Assembly (NCBI GenBank): GCA_011049795.1
Contig: DRHD01000064.1
Location: 1 to 9,241 of the forward strand
Reading direction: 5' to 3'
Length of the DNA: 9,241 nucleotides
From: Porticoccus sp.
GTDB lineage: Bacteria; Pseudomonadota; Gammaproteobacteria; Pseudomonadales; Porticoccaceae
Positions 1 to 5,740 of this stretch are shown here, in pieces. The notes beneath the pieces were generated by a model. It saw only the letters and a program-made list of their open reading frames with translations, ran no database searches and had not been told where the DNA came from. How positions within the stretch are numbered: position 1 is the first letter of the stretch; every line of letters begins with the position of its first letter. The position numbers and the translations under genes were made by a program.

Positions 1-708
1 AGGCTGGGCTGGGTCATCATCACTAACAAGGCTTCCCCTGACAGCTCGAACCTCTTGCATGGTGATCATTCGATCACCCAAGGTAACGACCACATCAGCC
101 GCAGAATCAACGCCACCAGCTTCAGCTATTGCAGTCAAGTCAAAAATAGCCGTCAACGTATATTCACCTTGCTCACATTCTGTACCCAGGAATTCAAAAT
201 GATGGGCACCTTTACTGTCTGTTTCGATTGCTACATTGATCCAAAACTCGTCAGTGGTATCCTCAAACGTACCACCACCAGATACTGTTAATTTTCTCAT
301 TTCAGATTTGAGAGTAACAGAATTGTCAGGTGCGATATCGCATGTTGTACCATCATCAGTCATAAGTGTTAGAGTCACATCAACACTACCTTCGGTCATT
401 GCCGAGGAGCTGAAATCCCCCGTACTATTTTTGCCACCCTTGGCTTCAGTCAACATCCAAATACCAATTTCAGATGAGACACCGACCAAAATGGATTTTT
501 GTGCTCCAACATGAAGTTTAGCGAGCTCCACCTCTGCTTTCGTATTTGTCTCCTTTCCTGAGCATGTACTGTCAACGCAATCAGAATATGCTCCTACAGC
601 TACGACATCAGTGTCCCAACCAGCAGCAAATTTAGCGGATGCCCCATAAGCAGGAATTGATACAGCAACTGCGAGTACAGTAGTTATAAATATTGGTTTT
701 ATATTCAT
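1..708 (-). CDS. Secreted protein of unknown function, 3' end beyond window
   Basis: This reading frame is open from an ATG at 708 down to base 1 (236 codons) with no stop, so the gene continues off the left edge. The start is supported by a GAGGGA ribosome binding site at 714-719. Residues 1-25 (MNIKPIFITTVLAVAV, then a small-residue stretch ending ASA) form a clear Sec signal peptide. The rest is rich in beta-type alternation, Thr, Val and Asp. It has four cysteines (44, 49, 123, 178) that could form two disulfides, and the last visible residues are an acidic SDDDPAQP run. I do not recognise a named domain. Segments such as KSILVGVSSEIGIW and GAHHFEF resemble an uncharacterised family of exported gammaproteobacterial proteins, but that is from memory only. 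It has its own promoter at 809-837, so it is probably transcribed alone. Confidence 0.8.
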   Translation of the reverse strand, partial: MNIKPIFITTVLAVAVSIPAYGASAKFAAGWDTDVVAVGAYSDCVDSTCSGKETNTKAEVELAKLHVGAQKSILVGVSSEIGIWMLTEAKGGKNSTGDFSSSAMTEGSVDVTLTLMTDDGTTCDIAPDNSVTLKSEMRKLTVSGGGTFEDTTDEFWINVAIETDSKGAHHFEFLGTECEQGEYTLTAIFDLTAIAEAGGVDSAADVVVTLGDRMITMQEVRAVRGSLVSDDDPAQP

Positions 709-808
709 GATATTCCCTCATTATGATTTTTTATTAAGCTTAATCTTCTCACCAAACCAGCAAAACTAACTTGACTGAACATATTGTAAAGAAATAAGCC
801 AGAGATTT

Positions 809-837
809 TTTATAGTCCAAGCTGACAGGATTAACAA
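809..837 (-). promoter_or_regulatory. Sigma70-type promoter of the secreted-protein gene
   Basis: On the minus strand a -35 box TTGTTA (832-837) and a -10 box TATAAA (809-814) are separated by exactly 17 bases. Transcription would start near 802, giving a leader of roughly 95 bases before the ATG at 708. The -35 box ends only five bases from the edge of the 238-bp repeat at 842, so the repeat sits directly against this promoter. The match is by eye. Confidence 0.55.
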
Positions 838-841
838 GTAA

Positions 842-1079
842 CTCATACATTTCTAGCACATTCTGCTCGTACAATGTATGACTAACATCCAAACCCGTAT
901 TTTAAATTAATCGCTTAAAAACAATGAGTTAAGAGTTTACAATTACTGGCAATGTAGGTGTAAACGTTTCCCGCCGCCTCCACCAATTCGTTGAAATATT
1001 CTTTATTTTTCAACACATTACCAAATGCACGGGAAACCAGAAATGGGGACTCGTACATTTTGGTCATACATTCTTGTAC
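842..1079. repeat. 238-bp dispersed direct repeat, copy 1
   Basis: This block matches 3507-3744 over its full 238 bases with no gaps and ten substitutions (about 96% identity); flanking bases diverge abruptly. The unit has structure. Its left end folds into a hairpin (arms 843-851 and 873-881). Its two ends are imperfect direct repeats of each other (842-872 and 1050-1079, both of the form CTCRTACATT...CATTCT...GTAC). It carries a 50-codon minus-strand ORF (915-1067). The two copies lie in the same orientation on either side of the alkylsulfatase gene. The family is unknown to me; it could be a small non-autonomous mobile repeat. Confidence 0.9.
915..1067 (-). CDS. Possible 50-aa protein in 238-bp repeat, copy 1
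   Basis: ATG at 1067, TAA at 915-917. The product is 50 residues and begins MTKMYESPFLVSRAFGNVLK; the middle (NKEYFNELVEAAGNVYTYI) looks helical and amphipathic. There are two cysteines near the C-terminus, no signal peptide and no membrane segment. The same frame is intact in the second repeat copy at 3580-3732. Only two of the ten differences between copies fall inside the frame: one silent (GCC/GCT), one Ser12 to Pro. The ribosome binding site is weak (AAGAA), which argues against efficient expression. No family is recognised. It may be a genuine small cargo or antitoxin-like protein, or a chance ORF in a conserved repeat. Confidence 0.3.
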   Translation of the reverse strand: MTKMYESPFLVSRAFGNVLKNKEYFNELVEAAGNVYTYIASNCKLLTHCF

Positions 1080-1130
1080 GCTGTTTCTAACTTAACACTC
1101 CGAAAAGACCTGTATTGAATACTGTAGTTT

Positions 1131-1190
1131 TCTTAACGCCTCAAACACCGGCGCCGCTTTGCTGCGTCCGAGTGCTTTGACTTGTTAGCT
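1131..1190 (-). other. attC: attC-like integron recombination site
   Basis: Read on the minus strand, 17 bases after the alkylsulfatase stop codon, the site starts with AGCTAAC (1184-1190) and ends GCGTTAAGA (core 1131-1137). Between these boxes are inverted arms TCAAA/TTTGA, CAC/GTG, CGG/CCG and CGC/GCG. Three unpaired bases (G, T, A) all lie on one arm. The total of 60 bases is typical of attC sites, and one-sided extrahelical bases are their known hallmark for strand choice by IntI. The last core base is A, where GTTRRRY expects a pyrimidine. The outer box is complementary to the predicted cassette start at 3127-3135, as expected for an attC-bounded cassette. The hairpin may also act as a weak transcription terminator. 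Confidence 0.72.
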
Positions 1191-3134
1191 GAATCTATCC
1201 AAAAAATTACTTCAATGTAATCGAGAATTTTTCGGTATTTGGCGCATCAATATACGAGAAGAATTTGTTTAGATCGTCTGTGCCACCTATTGTTATTTCC
1301 ACATTCTCATTTTCAATAGCAGCATGTAACTTGTCTATAGGGGCGTGTAGTGATGGAGAATGTTTATCTCCTGCTGGTGAGTTTGTAAGGATAGAAGCTA
1401 ACGTTGCTGTGGTTAATGTTAATTGAATATCCGCGTTGGCAGGTTTTGTTTCAATAAACTCCATTACGCCATTTCGTAGAGTCATGGAGAATTCATCTTT
1501 TGTATCGGAAATAGTGATACCTAATGTCATATTAACTTTATCTTTTGCCAATCGTTGTCCGTCAACACGGAAACGAAGACCTTCAAAAATGGCGCTTAAA
1601 GGAAAAACTTTCACTAGATCAGGAGCCTGAAGATTAATAGCCTTGCTGTAATCGAGCTTCCCTTCTAACTCTAATGCAGAAGTCATATGCCAGTTTCGCC
1701 AATTGTTGTTCATCAAAGTAAATCCGATTTCTCGTAAATTATTTGCCTTGAGCTGACGCGCTGTCATGTTGTTTTTATCAAGGCGAATAACATGGGTTAG
1801 CAGTTCAGCTGACCATTGATGGTCTCCTTGGGCGGTGGCTTTTTCTGCTTCAGAAATGACATTTTCTTGCCCCCCCATTAATTTGATATATCGCTTGGAA
1901 GCTTCAATATTATTGAGTGGATCAAGAAATGTCGGGTCGCCTTCAAACCAACCAAGTTGTCCAACATATATTTGCCGTACAGAGTGTTTAACGCCACCAT
2001 AGAAATCACCCAGCCAAGGATGTTCAGCAAGTTCTTTAGGTAACGTTACAACCTGTACTAACTCATCAGGCAAATACCCCAAGTTCATGTAACGAATGGT
2101 TTGATCAAAAACATATTGAATGGCATCTCTGTAACTTGTAAGTACATTTGCCACATCCTCAACCCCTGAAACAGGACGGCCATGCGATGACATCATGTAC
2201 TGTGCGGGGAAACGACGCATACTATCTATCGTTTTAAACCAACGCTCAGGTTCGCGATACTTACTGCCACGAATAGTATGTAAATTGGGGAAAGATTCAC
2301 CCTGAACCACTTCAGCTGTATGCAGTAATTTGAGATCGGGAAACCAAGCTATAATTTCATCTGACGCTTCACTAGGCACCCATTCAAAATGTACTTTCAA
2401 TCCACCTAGCTCAAGATCAAGCTCTTTTGAAAAAACATCCGTTGGAGGAATTAAAGTAATCAAATTCGATTCAAAATCAGGACCTAAACCGCCATTGATA
2501 CGACCCTCTGGCCCCAAGTCCAGCAATGTACCAAGAGAATAATCAACCCGTGCACCAATAATAGGTCCATCACCACCGGATGATGATGCGATAACAGTAT
2601 CTAAGAAAGTATCATGGGCGATAATTTTAACATTTCCTGATTCTACGTCTTCATCACTGACATAACCTCTCACACCAGCGTAATGATCTACATGCCAGTG
2701 GCTATACATAATAGCGACTATAGGTTTGTTACTGTACTTTCTGAATGCCGCCAACGTTTGTTTTGCTTTTTCTACATCTTCAGGCGGATCAATAATAATT
2801 ACACCGGTTGGGCCATCAACAAAAACAGGTGATGTCAGTGCATAGCCGTAAGCCATATAGGCATTATCACCCACTTTAAATATGCCCTGATCCATTTTGC
2901 GTGAATGCTCAGTCAATAAAGGGTGGATACGCTCGTCTGACTTTGTGTAGGTCAGGTTTTTGCCTGTTGGAAACCACTCAACACCACTGCTATCACCATG
3001 CCAATACTGCTGTCCATGAGACAGTGAACCGTATGACAAAATAGAGATAGCAATCATAATTGCTGATGTGTGTTTTAAGTTAAAAGGCATTTTCATATAA
3101 AATACTCCTTTTCGTGTGGTTGTTCGTCAGCTAA
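1137..3134 (-). mobile_element. Predicted integron gene cassette carrying alkylsulfatase
   Basis: The cassette is inferred to run from the G/TT crossover point at 3134/3135 to that at 1136/1137 (1998 bp). It starts TTAGCTGA on the minus strand, has a leader of only 38 bases including the ribosome binding site, holds one ORF, and ends in an attC-like site. The cassette start, completed with G, reads GTTAGCTGA and is the exact complement of TCAGCTAAC at the beginning of that attC (1184-1192). This relationship is expected when a cassette has circularised and integrated through IntI. There is no obvious promoter inside the cassette, so expression would depend on sequence upstream, as is usual for cassettes. 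No integrase gene is visible, so this could be part of an array or a lone insertion at a secondary site. At 2 kb the cassette is large but within the known range. Confidence 0.6.
1207..3096 (-). CDS. Secreted SdsA1/YjcS-type alkylsulfatase (MBL fold)
   Basis: The predicted enzyme hydrolyses primary alkyl sulfates such as dodecyl sulfate to alcohol and sulfate, in the periplasm or outside the cell. The 629-residue length is slightly below SdsA1 and YjcS (about 660). Residues 1-29 form a signal peptide. The metallo-beta-lactamase domain follows, with the zinc motif HWHVDH (His133, His135, Asp137, His138). Glu243 (PSEASDE), Glu262 (HTAEVV) and His305 (SSHGRP) fall at nearly the same spacings as the other zinc ligands of SdsA1. 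After it come a helical dimerisation region (about 310-480) and a C-terminal SCP2-like domain (about 495-629), the part that offers a hydrophobic surface to substrate. AAGGAG at 3105-3110 supports the ATG at 3096. The gene is AT-rich, stands alone and lies in a predicted integron cassette between two 238-bp repeats, all pointing to acquisition by transfer. The sulfate ester it prefers cannot be told from sequence. Confidence 0.93.
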   Translation of the reverse strand: MKMPFNLKHTSAIMIAISILSYGSLSHGQQYWHGDSSGVEWFPTGKNLTYTKSDERIHPLLTEHSRKMDQGIFKVGDNAYMAYGYALTSPVFVDGPTGVIIIDPPEDVEKAKQTLAAFRKYSNKPIVAIMYSHWHVDHYAGVRGYVSDEDVESGNVKIIAHDTFLDTVIASSSGGDGPIIGARVDYSLGTLLDLGPEGRINGGLGPDFESNLITLIPPTDVFSKELDLELGGLKVHFEWVPSEASDEIIAWFPDLKLLHTAEVVQGESFPNLHTIRGSKYREPERWFKTIDSMRRFPAQYMMSSHGRPVSGVEDVANVLTSYRDAIQYVFDQTIRYMNLGYLPDELVQVVTLPKELAEHPWLGDFYGGVKHSVRQIYVGQLGWFEGDPTFLDPLNNIEASKRYIKLMGGQENVISEAEKATAQGDHQWSAELLTHVIRLDKNNMTARQLKANNLREIGFTLMNNNWRNWHMTSALELEGKLDYSKAINLQAPDLVKVFPLSAIFEGLRFRVDGQRLAKDKVNMTLGITISDTKDEFSMTLRNGVMEFIETKPANADIQLTLTTATLASILTNSPAGDKHSPSLHAPIDKLHAAIENENVEITIGGTDDLNKFFSYIDAPNTEKFSITLK

Positions 3135-3183
3135 CGCTTCAGTCAGTCGACGCCGACGGCGCTGTATCAGAGGAGAGTTGATG
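3129..3183 (-). other. Upstream attC-like site abutting the cassette start
   Basis: On the minus strand the R' box GCGTTAGCT (core 3129-3135) directly precedes the alkylsulfatase leader. A weaker outer box, CATCAAC, lies at 3177-3183, giving a 55-base site. The arms pair only partly: CGCC/GGCG around a GAC loop, then CAG/CTG and TC/GA with several unpaired bases. The R' side is convincing because it matches the partner arm of the downstream attC. The outer box and stem are poor, so this may be a degenerate attC or a secondary insertion point. Confidence 0.4.
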
Positions 3184-3506
3184 CTAAAAGTCGGAGGTTT
3201 TAATTCTAAAATCAAAGGATTAGAAAATTTACCAAAAGATTAAATTACTGATAAAACAAGCCTCAGTGCAATATTCTTATTAAACCCTTAGGCTATTGAT
3301 CATAGTAGATAGTCTAGAAGAATCAATGTCTTAGCAGACACCTTTCCTTGACACAAAGCCTGATGGCTTGTGATTTTGTAGATTGACAGAATAAGAAGCC
3401 AAAGCCACCAAGTAAACGCCCTCTTTCACTATTTAATCCAACCTAGACCACAACTTACATCAACCCAAAACCAGCTGCGGCTGAACAATCACTACCGACA
3501 AACTGG
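3184..3506. other. AT-rich spacer without a convincing gene
   Basis: No protein gene is supported here. The region holds a hairpin at 3352-3372 (CACA-A-AGCC, loop TGAT, GGCTTGTG; 8 bp with one bulged A) followed by ATTTT, which could be a weak plus-strand terminator. On the minus strand a GTG-started frame of 32 codons (3331-3429) lies across this hairpin and lacks a ribosome binding site. A possible promoter for the alkylsulfatase would have to be in this region; TTGCAC at 3265-3270 followed 18 bases later by TAATTT is a weak candidate. The sequence ACATCAAC at 3457-3464 nearly matches the outer box of the upstream attC-like site and could mark another cassette boundary. Confidence 0.4.
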
Positions 3507-3744
3507 CTCATACATTTCTAGTACATTCTGCCCGTACAATGTACGAGCAACATCCAAACCCGTATTTTAAATTAATCACTTAAAAACAATGAGTTAAGAG
3601 TTTACAATTACTAGCAATGTAGGTGTAAACGTTTCCCGCCGCCTCCACCAATTCGTTGAAATATTCTTTATTTTTCAACACATTACCAAATGCACGGGGA
3701 ACCAGAAATGGGGACTCGTACATTTTGGTCATGCATTCTCGTAC
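3507..3744. repeat. 238-bp dispersed direct repeat, copy 2
   Basis: Second copy of the block at 842-1079, same length and orientation, ten substitutions. The terminal hairpin is kept: arms CTCATACATT (3507-3516) and AATGTACGAG (3538-3547) pair with one wobble. Five of the ten differences between copies lie in this hairpin region but still allow pairing. The internal 50-codon frame is also intact. The right end (GTAC, 3741-3744) merges into a 17-base palindrome at 3741-3757. Recombination between the copies would remove 2665 bp, including the whole alkylsulfatase gene and one repeat copy. Confidence 0.9.
3580..3732 (-). CDS. Possible 50-aa protein in 238-bp repeat, copy 2
   Basis: Same frame as at 915-1067: ATG at 3732, TAA at 3580-3582, 50 residues. 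It has Pro at position 12 where copy 1 has Ser, and one silent change. A weak GAGAA ribosome binding site lies just upstream of the ATG, slightly better than in copy 1. The upstream flank differs from copy 1, so the two ORFs would be under different transcription. No family is recognised; retention of the frame in both copies is the only evidence for coding. Confidence 0.3.
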   Translation of the reverse strand: MTKMYESPFLVPRAFGNVLKNKEYFNELVEAAGNVYTYIASNCKLLTHCF

Positions 3745-3757
3745 CTATGGCAGGTAC
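3741..3757. repeat. Palindrome at the repeat/porin junction
   Basis: GTACCT-ATGGC-AGGTAC is a perfect 6-bp inverted repeat around a 5-base loop. Its first four bases are also the last four of repeat copy 2. The position suggests that the repeat unit ended or inserted at a GTAC-containing palindromic site. It could also be a weak hairpin after the porin stop codon, but no T-run follows. Confidence 0.45.
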
Positions 3758-3783
3758 TACTTCCAAGACAAAAGTGGTATTTT

Positions 3784-4154
3784 CTACTTCATCCAGCCAA
3801 ACAGCGCCGATGGAACTGCAGGGATAATATAGAAGCGTAAATCCCACTCCGTGCCGGGAATCTCATCAGGGCGGTGCACAGAATACATAAGCTCTATACC
3901 AAAACGGACGGGTACCTTGCCTATATTGATGGTCTTGTTGATACCCAGTCCCACGGGTACGGTAAAGCGGTCACTACCACTTTGCTCCCAGTCCATGATG
4001 ATATTGGGACCTGCGCCGATCGACACCGTATCGCTGAGGCTGTAGTAATAAAGGTACTGCAGGTTCGACAGCCTTACATCGTCACGATCATCCTCCCCAG
4101 CAAAGTCCCAGTAATTCGTCAACAGCGCACCGCCCTTCCACTTTTCGCCCAGAA
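3784..4154 (-). pseudogene. C-terminal remnant of an outer-membrane porin-like protein
   Basis: The frame reads GEKWKGGALLTNYWDFAGED through to FGWMK and a TAG stop at 3784-3786. The pattern (GALLTNYWDFAG, then about 60 residues of alternating beta strands with an aromatic-rich YLYYYSL, FTVPVGLGI and WDLRFYI) matches the C-terminal third of the outer-membrane transporter family near the phenol-degradation MetA domain. Such proteins are normally about 250-350 residues with a signal peptide; here only about 120 remain. No start codon with a ribosome binding site exists, and the homology stops where the terminal repeat of the RAYT element begins at 4155. The missing N-terminal part is not found on the far side of the element, so the gene was truncated rather than simply split. 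Confidence 0.7.
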
Positions 4155-4177
4155 AAGTAGGGTCAGGTACAACTTTT
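4155..4177 (-). repeat. Left terminal inverted repeat of the RAYT element
   Basis: These 23 bases are the exact reverse complement of 4919-4941 and 4965-4987. The transposase stop codon (TGA, 4163-4165) lies inside the repeat, so the last four residues (KSCT) are encoded by it. Confidence 0.85.
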
Positions 4178-4855
4178 CTTTGGCCTACCCATTTTAGCTG
4201 GCTTTACACGCCTTCCATAAAGTAACTCGACCTCATCCTTAAATCTCTCACTCCCCAAAAGCAACCCCCTGTTGATTGATTGCCGAATATCCGTGATCAA
4301 ATCACTATCAACCTGCCCTTTCAATAACTCACGATAACTTGAGAGTCGCTTTTCTAAATTATCTCCTAGTGCCATATATTCTGAATGTGGCGTACACAAT
4401 GTTGATTTCACTCCCAAACCATTACTACGGTAACTCGACCATATATAATCAGATGGATCAGTTACCATGCCAGCCCTCACGGGGTTTAATTCAATATAGC
4501 GATAACAAGCTAACAGATAATCTTCTTGTTGGACTGCACAGGATTTATATCTACCTTCCCATAAAGTCCCACTTCTTCGATAAGTAAAATTGAAATACTG
4601 CACATATCGCCTACCTAAGGATTGCATCAATAACTGAACACCATCCTCCTTGGCTGGTGTAGCAAGAAGATGTACATGATTGGTCATAAATACCCAAGCA
4701 TGAATGGACACCTCAAATTTGTCCGCATACTCCTCCAACCAATGAGCATAGGCAGAAAAGTCTTGCTCATCGGCAAAGCAGACACTGCGATTATTGCCTC
4801 TTTGAATAATATGCTGGGCAAGCCCTACCGGGCAAAAACGAGGGAGCCTTGACAT
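4163..4855 (-). CDS. REP-associated tyrosine transposase (Y1/HUH, IS200-like fold)
   Basis: The predicted single-strand nuclease nicks and joins REP-type DNA through a covalent tyrosine link. Starting at ATG 4855, the 230 residues begin MSRLPRFCPVGLAQHIIQRG, the usual RAYT opening (basic start, then xxHxxxRGNNR). The HUH motif is NHVHLL (His60, His62). The catalytic tyrosine is probably Tyr120 in YRYIELNPVRAGMV, the family signature. The basic C-terminal tail (RRVKPAKMGRPKK) probably contacts DNA. An in-frame ATG at 4912 would add 19 residues. I prefer 4855 because AAGGA (4863-4867) precedes it at normal spacing and family members start there. The gene is full length with no frameshift, so the element may still be active. 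It may also be domesticated, as many RAYTs act on REP sequences elsewhere in the genome. Confidence 0.88.
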   Translation of the reverse strand: MSRLPRFCPVGLAQHIIQRGNNRSVCFADEQDFSAYAHWLEEYADKFEVSIHAWVFMTNHVHLLATPAKEDGVQLLMQSLGRRYVQYFNFTYRRSGTLWEGRYKSCAVQQEDYLLACYRYIELNPVRAGMVTDPSDYIWSSYRSNGLGVKSTLCTPHSEYMALGDNLEKRLSSYRELLKGQVDSDLITDIRQSINRGLLLGSERFKDEVELLYGRRVKPAKMGRPKKSCT

Positions 4856-4911
4856 GGTTGCATCCTTGTAACCAGTAAAAATATATTTTGTAATCTTATA
4901 CCATCCAGACA

Positions 4912-5004
4912 AGACAGCAAAAGTTGTACCTGACCCTACTTATTACCTCTACTTATTAGACAGCAAAAGTTGTACCTGACCCTACTTATTCGACCCTACT
5001 TATT
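4912..5004. repeat. Tandem REP-like copies at the RAYT right end
   Basis: A 33-base sequence occurs at 4912-4944 and again, identical, at 4958-4990 (period 46), followed by a 14-base partial copy at 4991-5004 (CGACCCTACTTATT). The subsequence CTACTTATT also appears at 4949-4957. All are direct repeats of the right-hand terminal repeat and inverted relative to the left one. Stacked ends suggest repeated insertion or slippage at this site. Confidence 0.85.
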
Positions 5005-5118
5005 CATGTTCACAGAATTTAAAGAAAGTGGCACGTCAGGTCACGACACGCTAACCCGAGCACTGCCAAGCATTTCTTAATCGCATCGGACTCCGCCAAA
5101 AGAACACCTGACCTCAAC

Positions 5119-5457
5119 TTACTGACTTAATGATTCAATATAAGCCGCCACATCCTCCACCGCCTGATCATCAGCCAGGATCAGTGCCATAGGGCGCATC
5201 TGCATCCCGTAGGTATCCTTGGGATCACTGCCGCGCAGGCCGGCGCGAAAATTTTTCAGCTGGCGTACAACATACCAACCCTGCAGCCCCTTTAACGCCG
5301 GTGCATTTAGCGCCTGGTTGCCACTGGCATCAGCACCGTGACAGCTGGCGCAAACAGTGAACAGCACCTTCCCCTTTTCCACATCACTGTCGGAAAAAGC
5401 CAGGGGTACACAACCCAACCAAAAAGCCACAAACAGAACGGACAGTAATGCTCCCAT
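5119..5457 (-). CDS. Exported monoheme c-type cytochrome
   Basis: A small class I cytochrome c, 112 residues from ATG 5457, predicted to carry electrons in the periplasm. Residues 1-23 form a signal peptide (MGALLSVLFVAFWLGCVPLA). Heme attachment is CASCH (36-40). The sixth ligand is one of the methionines in YGMQMRPMA (85-90). The C-terminal helix AVEDVAAYIESL is typical of c4/c5-like and oxidase-associated cytochromes. AGGTGCGACC before the ATG gives a GGAGG site (5464-5470) at good spacing; the in-frame ATG at 5472 would add only five residues and lacks such a site. The gene diverges from the actA-like operon across 283 bp. It may accept electrons from that complex and pass them to a terminal oxidase, but that pairing rests on position only. 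The ActE of typical operons is a separate gene expected further downstream. Confidence 0.88.
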   Translation of the reverse strand: MGALLSVLFVAFWLGCVPLAFSDSDVEKGKVLFTVCASCHGADASGNQALNAPALKGLQGWYVVRQLKNFRAGLRGSDPKDTYGMQMRPMALILADDQAVEDVAAYIESLSQ

Positions 5458-5686
5458 GGTCGCACCTCCCACAAATCAATATACGATATCTTATGTATAG
5501 CCTCATTCACTCCCCGTGACATCTGGTCAGCAATAATTGCGCATCGCCAAAACCCAACTAGACTTTCATTAATGCGAAAAAGAATCGTTTAAATAATCTT
5601 TTCAACGACTGTTATCGAGGTTTCGCCTATTTGGAAACACCGAAACAATTAACTTTGGAATGAGGGCACTCTATTGCTATTGATTG

Positions 5687-5716
5687 AAAATGCAGTTGAT
5701 AAAAAGTGCAGTTGAT
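5687..5716. promoter_or_regulatory. Direct repeat in the divergent promoter region
   Basis: AAAATGCAGTTGAT (5687-5700) and AAAGTGCAGTTGAT (5703-5716) match at 13 of 14 bases with a period of 16. They lie 25 bases before the predicted actA start, in the 283-bp region shared with the cytochrome gene. A 16-base period is not a whole number of helical turns, so a single dimeric regulator bound on one face is not required. A possible plus-strand promoter is TTGCTA (5674-5679), 17 bases, then TGATAA (5697-5702), which would overlap the repeat and let a bound protein block it. The -10 match is poor. Confidence 0.35.
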
Positions 5717-5740
5717 TGACGCCCACTGAGCCTGACTGTT

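Larger units (their letters stand above)
4155..4941 (-). mobile_element. RAYT element bounded by 23-bp inverted repeats
   Basis: The unit has a transposase gene between two perfectly complementary 23-base ends, 4155-4177 and 4919-4941 (core GGGTCAGGTACAAC on the left). Further copies of the right-hand end follow to 5004. This matches REP-associated tyrosine transposases, which are typically flanked by inverted REP-like sequences. Its left edge coincides with the break in the porin remnant. No target duplication is evident, which fits single-strand HUH transposition. Confidence 0.7.

Noticed and set aside
55..514. Two plus-strand ORFs of 78 and 92 codons
   Set aside because: They overlap the minus-strand secreted-protein gene, which has a signal peptide and a ribosome binding site; the plus-strand frames have neither.
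3181..3243. 20-residue plus-strand ORF with an AGAGGAGA sequence upstream
   Set aside because: Too short to judge, low complexity (Lys, Asn, Gly), and its upstream sequence is part of the attC-like site; probably chance.
3331..3429. Minus-strand 32-codon GTG ORF across the hairpin at 3352-3372
   Set aside because: No ribosome binding site and no comparative evidence; mentioned only as content of the spacer and of a speculative cassette.
842..3744. Composite insertion-sequence transposon flanked by the 238-bp repeats
   Set aside because: The repeats carry no recognisable transposase and no clear terminal inverted repeats; only direct-repeat ends and a hairpin are seen.
3874..4197. Plus-strand 107-codon ORF
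   Set aside because: Antisense to the porin remnant and running into the RAYT end; composition does not look like a protein family.
5307..5522. Minus-strand 71-codon ORF
   Set aside because: Overlaps the cytochrome c gene in another frame; the cytochrome frame has a signal peptide and heme motif.
5680..5716. FNR/Anr-type box (TTGAT near a second TTGAT)
   Set aside because: The half-sites are direct, not inverted, and the spacing does not fit TTGATNNNNATCAA.
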